Below are positions 58,869-64,000 of a DNA stretch of 64,000 nt, piece by piece. The notes under the pieces are model-generated. The model did no database searches. It was not told the origin of the DNA and was given only the letters and a program-made list of their open reading frames with translations. The stretch covers positions 32,105,201 to 32,169,200 of the forward strand of contig OW799235.1 of NCBI GenBank assembly GCA_941918925.1, given 5' to 3'. Made by a program: the position numbers and the translations under genes. Positions within the stretch are counted from its first letter, which is position 1; each line of letters begins with the position of its first letter. The stretch is from Phyto melanocephala (taxonomy: Eukaryota; Arthropoda; Insecta; Diptera; Rhinophoridae).

Positions 58869-59459
58869 ACATTTGAAGATTATTAATTTATAAAGGCATT
58901 GTTTTTAATAAAAGCTTTATATTTATACAAATTGATATTGGAAATTTATTTAACATTTTGAAAACAGCCTTTAAATTTATTAGGGAATGATTTCAATCAA
59001 ATCTTGTTCTAATCAAAGCAGTAGCTTTATATTTGGCTAAAGTATAAATATTTATAAAAATAAAAATTAATTTAAAATTACTTGTAAACAATTGGAATGC
59101 CACACTTAATTTGACTGAATATAAAATATGCTCTACCAAATACACAAACTGTATTGGCAATGTGTATTGTGATCGACCTTTATAACTAAGTGTGATATAT
59201 CAAATTTAAATCGCCGATTTGGCTATGTTTTTGATTAATGGCCTTAGAACGGATAATGTAGCGGCGAGAGAGAAGTACACAATTTAGTAGCCTTTTAAGA
59301 TTTGTAATCCCTTTTACGTAAATGGGCGGTAAAATCTAAATGGATTTCGTGTAATTCATAATTTTTTTGGTAAGCAAAGTGGGCCTTTAGGAATTGTAAA
59401 AACACCTATGCTTGCTCTTTCAATTCGTTATGCGGAAAATATTACTATTCGAGATAGTG
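58869..59459. other. AT-rich DNA; part of a spaced inverted repeat
   Basis: No gene seen. Bases about 59100-59275 (GTGATATATCAAATTTAAAT, then GAACGGATAATGTAGCGGC) match, inverted, about 62000-62200. Confidence 0.45.
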
Positions 59460-59985
59460 CGGCAAAAGAGCCTTCAACCGCGACTCCTCGCAATGGTCAA
59501 CAATGAAACATCTCACGCATGAACATGGAATTAAATTTACTCTCTTAAAAGATTCAATTGGCTCAATAACCGAAGCATTCTGACTATTTAAAGCATCGTC
59601 AATATGGAATATGGTTGATTAAACAGACACAAGTGAATGGTGACTTTTTAGAATTGCCGCATTAGTGTTATCACAAGTCGTGGCGATGTTAATTGTCCGG
59701 AACGATCATGTGATTTGATATCGTGGGACTTCTTTCTTTGGATAATAAGCCAATAGCAATTCCAGAGCTAAATAATAAAATAATTCGACAAATTAACTTT
59801 TAGCCTTAATTGTCATAGAAAATAAGAAAATACAAATATGCCGAACCCAAGTCGAGCATTTGGCCGCTACTTTATTTCATACTTAATTGTCATAGATCCT
59901 TCCATCACAATAAAAAAATATTCATATATTTTTTGCTTGTTTTATTTATAACTAACATTTTACGTTTTGAGTGGACCACCCTTTA
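59460..59985 (+). pseudogene. Mariner-like transposase remnant (Tc1/mariner superfamily)
   Basis: At 59688-59741 the + strand reads VNCPERSCDLISWDFFLW. This resembles the PPRSCDLxPxDFFLWG block that carries the third catalytic aspartate in one insect mariner-like family. Upstream, 59500-59580 has TMKHLTHEHGIKF and LLKDSIGSI, like the DNA-binding part of the same transposase but in another frame. The right edge GTGGACCACCCT resembles an inverted repeat end; a weak partner (GGGCGGTAAAATC) lies near 59325. Stops and frameshifts are many. Confidence 0.5.
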
Positions 59986-60613
59986 TTTAGAATGAATCAT
60001 TGATGATGTCTAGTGTATAAAAATAGCAGTGGAATATAAATAAAACAAGTAGCAAAATTTTTTTAAATGTTTTGATAATTTCAGTAACCTTTTTCAACGA
60101 ATGTTAAATTGAACTCAGTTTTTTATTTACTACAACTTTTTTTGTTACATTTATTGTCAACACACCTCATTGATTTTATTAGTTGTCGCTTTTTTAACCC
60201 TGGTGTTTTAATTGTACCATTTAAATTTTAATACTTTAATACTTTTATTAAAAAATTATTTGTTACAAATGTGTTTTTGTAAACCAGAAAAAATTTGAAT
60301 TTGTAAAACTGACTATCGCTGCTGTTTTTGGCATTGTACCTTTTATCAAATTTTTTCATATTTTCTTACCACAATGATTTTAAGATTCGATTTAAAATTT
60401 ACAAACAGTGTTCATATTATCACTAGTTTTGTCCTAGGAAATAAATTAAATTAATTTATTTAACTTAAAGGCCTGAAAGTTCAATAGATGATATTTGCAG
60501 CTGCCACGTGATAACCGATCATAGTTCTCATGATGAAATCGTACCAGATTTCAAAAATGCATTACACTTGGCTTTATTGACAAGACAACTTTTGGCGATT
60601 ATTCTTTTATTAT
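59986..60613. other. No gene seen
   Basis: AT-rich DNA. Bases 60520-60575 (CATGATGAAATCGTACCAGA, TTTCAAAAATGC) are similar to 63092-63122, so an unnamed dispersed repeat may be present at both places. Confidence 0.4.
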
Positions 60614-60826
60614 CGGAATTAAAAATTCTTAGTATTTATTGATTTTCTTCAAGCTATACGTCAGTATACCCAATTTAAAATTAATGTTGTTTCATTCATT
60701 AAATAAAAATTGGTTATAATATTAATTTATATTATTATTTTAATTATTTATAAAGAAGCAAATAAATAAAATAACCATTTTTTATAACTGAAACAACATT
60801 AGTTTTAAATTGGGTATAATGACCTA

Positions 60827-61341
60827 CGGCCTTATTCATAACAAAAAGTTAGCCACAGTTTATACACTACGTACAACGAGCTGCTAACTAGAATGCCGAT
60901 TAAGCTTGGCAGCTCGTTAGCACAGAGTTTATTCATAAGAAACTTTTTTCTGTCTGCCAACTTTTCATAAATCAACTCTGAAATTGCATGATACCCCTAA
61001 AATATGCAACCATTTTTTGTTTATAATCCCTAATTTTGACGTTTTTGTGTTTCCATCGATACTAACAATTTTTAAAATTGAAAAATAAATTAAAAAATAA
61101 ACGAACAATATAATTTTTATTAAAATGGAAAAGCAACGCAAACGATCTGTAAATTGGGAACAGGATGAAAAGGTAGGTAAAAAATATTGGTAATGTAAAA
61201 CAACAACACATAAAAGCTGTCTTTCACAAGTTGGCAAACGTTTGGCAGCTCGTTAACAAGAGTTTAGCCAGAGTTTGGCATGAGTGTTATGAATAAACTT
61301 AATGCTAACTTTATGCCAACTTTTTGTTATGAATAAGGCCG
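60827..61341 (+). mobile_element. PIF/Harbinger-like element, internally deleted
   Basis: The 515-bp insert has inverted repeats CGGCCTTATTCATAACAAAA at both ends, with the homology continuing inward (AACTTTTTGTTATGAATAAG, GGCAGCTCGTTA). It is flanked by a 3-bp duplication CTA (60824-60826, 61342-61344). The pre-insertion site can be checked against the other arm of the fold-back element. A 3-bp duplication and a Myb/SANT-like coding exon fit the PIF/Harbinger superfamily. The transposase gene is gone. Confidence 0.7.
61125..61172 (+). CDS. First exon of a Myb/SANT-like protein (Harbinger accessory gene)
   Basis: ATG at 61125 opens MEKQRKRSVNWEQDEK, followed exactly by the splice donor GTAGGT at 61173. 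A basic start followed by a W..(E/D)(E)..K motif is how Myb/SANT-like (MADF-type) DNA-binding proteins of Harbinger elements begin; the tryptophan is the first of the SANT repeat. Only this 16-codon exon is left, because the rest of the element is deleted to the right inverted repeat. It cannot make a working protein by itself. A chance frame of this length is possible, but the match of motif, donor and element type makes it likely. Confidence 0.55.
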
Positions 61342-61387
61342 CTAGAGTCTGAAGAAAATCAATAAAAACTAAAGAATTTTAAGGTCG

Positions 61388-63207
61388 AAAAAATATATAA
61401 AATAAATATATATATAAAAAGTTCTTTTTAAAAATAACAATTTAGGAACGAACTTTAAATTTTAAATAATAGTTTAAAGAGAAAAGTTCAAGAAATTAAT
61501 GAAAAATTAGAATGTATAAAATTGCTGATTTAAAACCAAGCTTATGTGTCATATTTGGGAAATTGTTGATTTTCAAATTAATAATTACTTAATAAATTAG
61601 ATCCAACTGATTTTAGTTTAAAGTAAGATGTAGACTAAAATGGTTAATTCATCTGTAAGACGATTACACTTTTGCTTAGGGTTAAAATAAATATTTCATT
61701 AACAATTCGAACAAATCTATTCAAGCAGCAAAAGGGCAACAACAAAAAGTGTATAAAAATTTCAAAACAAATAAGACTCTTAAACGAACAAAATTTTTAA
61801 TTACTGTATTCACAAGGTGTCCTATTATGTCATGTTGTCATAATATTTTAGGATTTCACAAAAGTATAAAAAAAAATTGTTCTTGCTTTTCAAGTAAAAA
61901 TTGTCGTAGAATAATACTACTGTAAAAGGTATGTTTCTCATGCTATTCATATACCTGAGGTCATCGGCTAAGAATTTGTTTAGCCGAGCCGTCCGTAATA
62001 TTTGTAAGCAGCCTCTCTATTATCCGTTACAGAGGTCAGTCATCAAAAATTTATCAAAATCAGCGATTTAAATTTGATATATCACACCTAAGTAGTTATT
62101 AACGATCGTTCACAGCAGTCATACATTTTTATGTTATTATTTAGAATATTTGAATTTGGGACACCAATGAGCACAGCAATGTCAATACAGTCTGTCAAGC
62201 TTTTCTTTGTCTAATTGGTATTAATGGAAAACTTTTTTATTAGACGCCATATTGTTTGAACTATTTTGCGACGCATTAATATGGAACAAATTAATTGTTG
62301 CATCAGAAACTATTAAAATAAGTTAAAAACTTTTAACTTGTACGTAAATGCGAAATTCTTTTTCAAATGAGTGAACTTTGAAATTAATTAGGTTTTGCAA
62401 TCTTCGTCACTTGAGTGTAAGACAAGTAAATTTCAACAATACTGTTGAAACACTTGTCAGGCAATATACAAAAAAAAAAAAAAAACAAAAACAATAAAAG
62501 TTATCAGTTTTGAAAACGTACTATAGAGAACTTCTTAGAAAACATTTTAAATTAAAAATGCGAGTATATAATAGATATTTTAAAAAGTATTCGTTTTATT
62601 TATATTTTCCAATTTGCCAGTTTAATATCAATAATACGGAAATACATAAAAGATTGCTGAAATAGAATTCTGGTTACATTACTTTTGTTGTTAAGTAACT
62701 AACAAGAGCTGTGCCGAATTTTTAAAACCCACCATCAATTTTACGTATTTTTATCTCACAATATTTATTATTTACTTATTAGCTGTAATCGCTAGGGAAT
62801 AATATTTTTATATTAAAATTTATATTACTTTCTTTGTAAAACTTCGATATCCTATCAATTTATTTTCGTAAATTTTGTCTTGCAATGAAAAAAAAACTTG
62901 TGATAATGACGTGCAAAAAAGAATACAGGAAAAACAGATGTTGTTAAATTTCGTTCTAACTCAATGATATGTATGTATTTGAAAAATTAACAATTAGGAC
63001 AAATAATTCTATGTTTCAATTTTCAATACAATACTGAGTTAAATAGTTGATATTTACACACAACACCTGTAGTTCTGATCAAAAGATTGCTGATGATGAA
63101 ACCGTAGCTGGTTTCAAAAATGCCTTCAACTCAACTTGTATCGGATGACTAACTTTTCCTGGATATTCGTGTCGTTATCGCATTTGAACTTATAGCCTGA
63201 ATTTAAA
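61388..63207. other. No gene seen
   Basis: AT-rich DNA. Contains the right half of a spaced inverted repeat (about 62000-62200, see 58869-59459), a poly(A) run at about 62468-62485 and the 63092-63122 repeat similarity. Confidence 0.45.
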
Positions 63208-63227
63208 TCTATATATATAAAAGTGAA

Positions 63228-63265
<38 letters not shown>

Positions 63266-64000
63266 CTATAGACTCCGAAACTGTAAAACCGATCGGGCTG
63301 AAACTTTGGTAAGTTGTTGTACACATACCAGGGAGTGTTTATGGGTGAAAAAAAGTGGGCGGGGCCACGCCCATAAAAAATTAGTTAGCATTTTAAGCTA
63401 CTTGCACATGACCGATTTTTCTGAAACTTTGCACACATATCGAGCTGTCATGACTAAATAATTTCGTGATAAGAAAAGTGGGCGGGGCCACGCCCCTAAA
63501 AAAGTTTTAATTTTGAGGTACTTGCACTGGACCGATTTTTCTGAAACTTTGCACAGGTATTGAGCTGTCATGACCTTATAATTTCGTGATTAAAAAAGTG
63601 GGCGGGGCCACGCCCATAAAAAAAAGGCTACAATTTTGAGGTACTTGCACCAGACTGATTTTTCTGAAACTTTGCACACATATTGAGCTGTCATGACTAA
63701 ATAATTTCATAATTAGAAAAGTGGGCAGTGCCACGCCTATAAAAAAAAGGTATCATTTTGAGGTACTTGTACTTGACCGATTATTCTGAAACTTTGCACA
63801 CATATTGAGCTGTTATGACTTTACAATTTCGTGATTAGAAAAGTGGGCAGGGCCACGCCCATAAAAACAATTTTAATTTTGAGGTACTTGCACTGGTCCG
63901 ATTCTTCTGAAACTTTGCACACATATTGAGCTGTTATGACTTTACAATTTCGTGACTAGAAAAGTGGGCAATGCCACGCCCATAAAAAAATTATAATTTT
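63208..64000 (+). mobile_element. Helitron-type non-autonomous element, copy 3 (runs off the window)
   Basis: Starts TCTATATATATAAAAGTG after an A at 63207, with a TG microsatellite at 63234-63261 and the GACTCCGAAACTG leader. The 120-bp units carry GTGGGCGGGGCCACGCCC cores at about 63355, 63477, 63597, 63720, 63840 and 63960. The 3' end with CTAG lies beyond the window. Confidence 0.68.

Larger units (their letters stand above)
60614..61387. mobile_element. Fold-back (palindromic) element split by a Harbinger-like insertion
   Basis: The left arm 60614-60695 (TTATTGATTTTCTTCAAGC, GTCAGTATACCCAATTTAAA, TTAATGTTGTTTCA) is inverted at 60789-60826 (TGAAACAACATTAGTTTTAA, ATTGGGTATAATGACCTA). It continues after the insertion at 61342-61387 (CTAGAGTCTGAAGAAAATCA). 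Without the insert and one CTA, it is a fold-back unit of about 255 bp with arms of roughly 85 bp. No coding sequence. Confidence 0.7.

Overview
The window is AT-rich, intron-like and repeat-dominated eukaryotic DNA from a fly. The evidence is a gypsy-type errantivirus, I/R1-like and Jockey-like LINE fragments, mariner-like remnants, Helitron-type elements, and a family resembling the DINE-1/HINE elements of Diptera. A higher fly (Brachycera, perhaps a calyptrate) is my inference; nothing here fixes the species. No complete host gene is visible. The only possible host coding sequence is one candidate internal exon on the + strand (4890-5094).

The centrepiece is one insertion, 19345-34794, on the minus strand. 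It is a gypsy-like LTR retrotransposon/errantivirus of about 15.45 kb, roughly twice the usual 7-8 kb. Read on the minus strand, it has a 313-bp 5' LTR (34482-34794), a lysine-tRNA primer binding site, a huge tandem array (about 26541-34410, roughly 125 units of about 62 bp), and a short AT-rich leader. Then come gag (one in-frame stop), pol entered through a T-TTT-TTA slip site (intact), env behind a splice acceptor (one in-frame stop), a polypurine tract and the 3' LTR (19345-19658). A perfect 4-bp target duplication (TACA) and LTRs differing by two substitutions and one A-run length change mark it as recent. The array lies inside what should be the 5' untranslated leader, where the classical gypsy element carries its insulator repeats. 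It has grown by block duplication (2,242-bp and 300-bp blocks). This is the most unusual feature of the window.

Left flank (1-19340): DINE-1/HINE-like elements (257-1032, 12862-15094, 16638-16842), two decayed LINEs with RNase H and CCHC ends (1650-3510, 6089-6760), the candidate exon, a cluster of four perfect AACCGGTT octamers (7817-7900), a deleted mariner-like element (11591-12001), a Helitron-type element with internal 120-bp repeats (15917-16637) and a TIR element built of TTATTTCAT motifs (18337-18812).

Right flank (34795-64000): more HINE-like copies, one of them split by a Helitron-type insertion (48588-50205 around 49003-49885), and a facing pair (40243-40800). There is also a 5'-truncated Jockey-like LINE with a 12-bp target duplication (39647-40198), a TIR element carrying an unrecognised reading frame (42446-43408), and a tRNA-derived SINE with a 14-bp duplication and a CCTAA tail (47504-47718). 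Further right are a mariner remnant (about 59460-59985) and a PIF/Harbinger-like element (60827-61341) nested in a fold-back element, keeping the first exon of a Myb/SANT-like gene. The window ends inside a third Helitron-type copy (63208-64000). The remaining stretches are AT-rich unique-looking DNA in which I see no gene.
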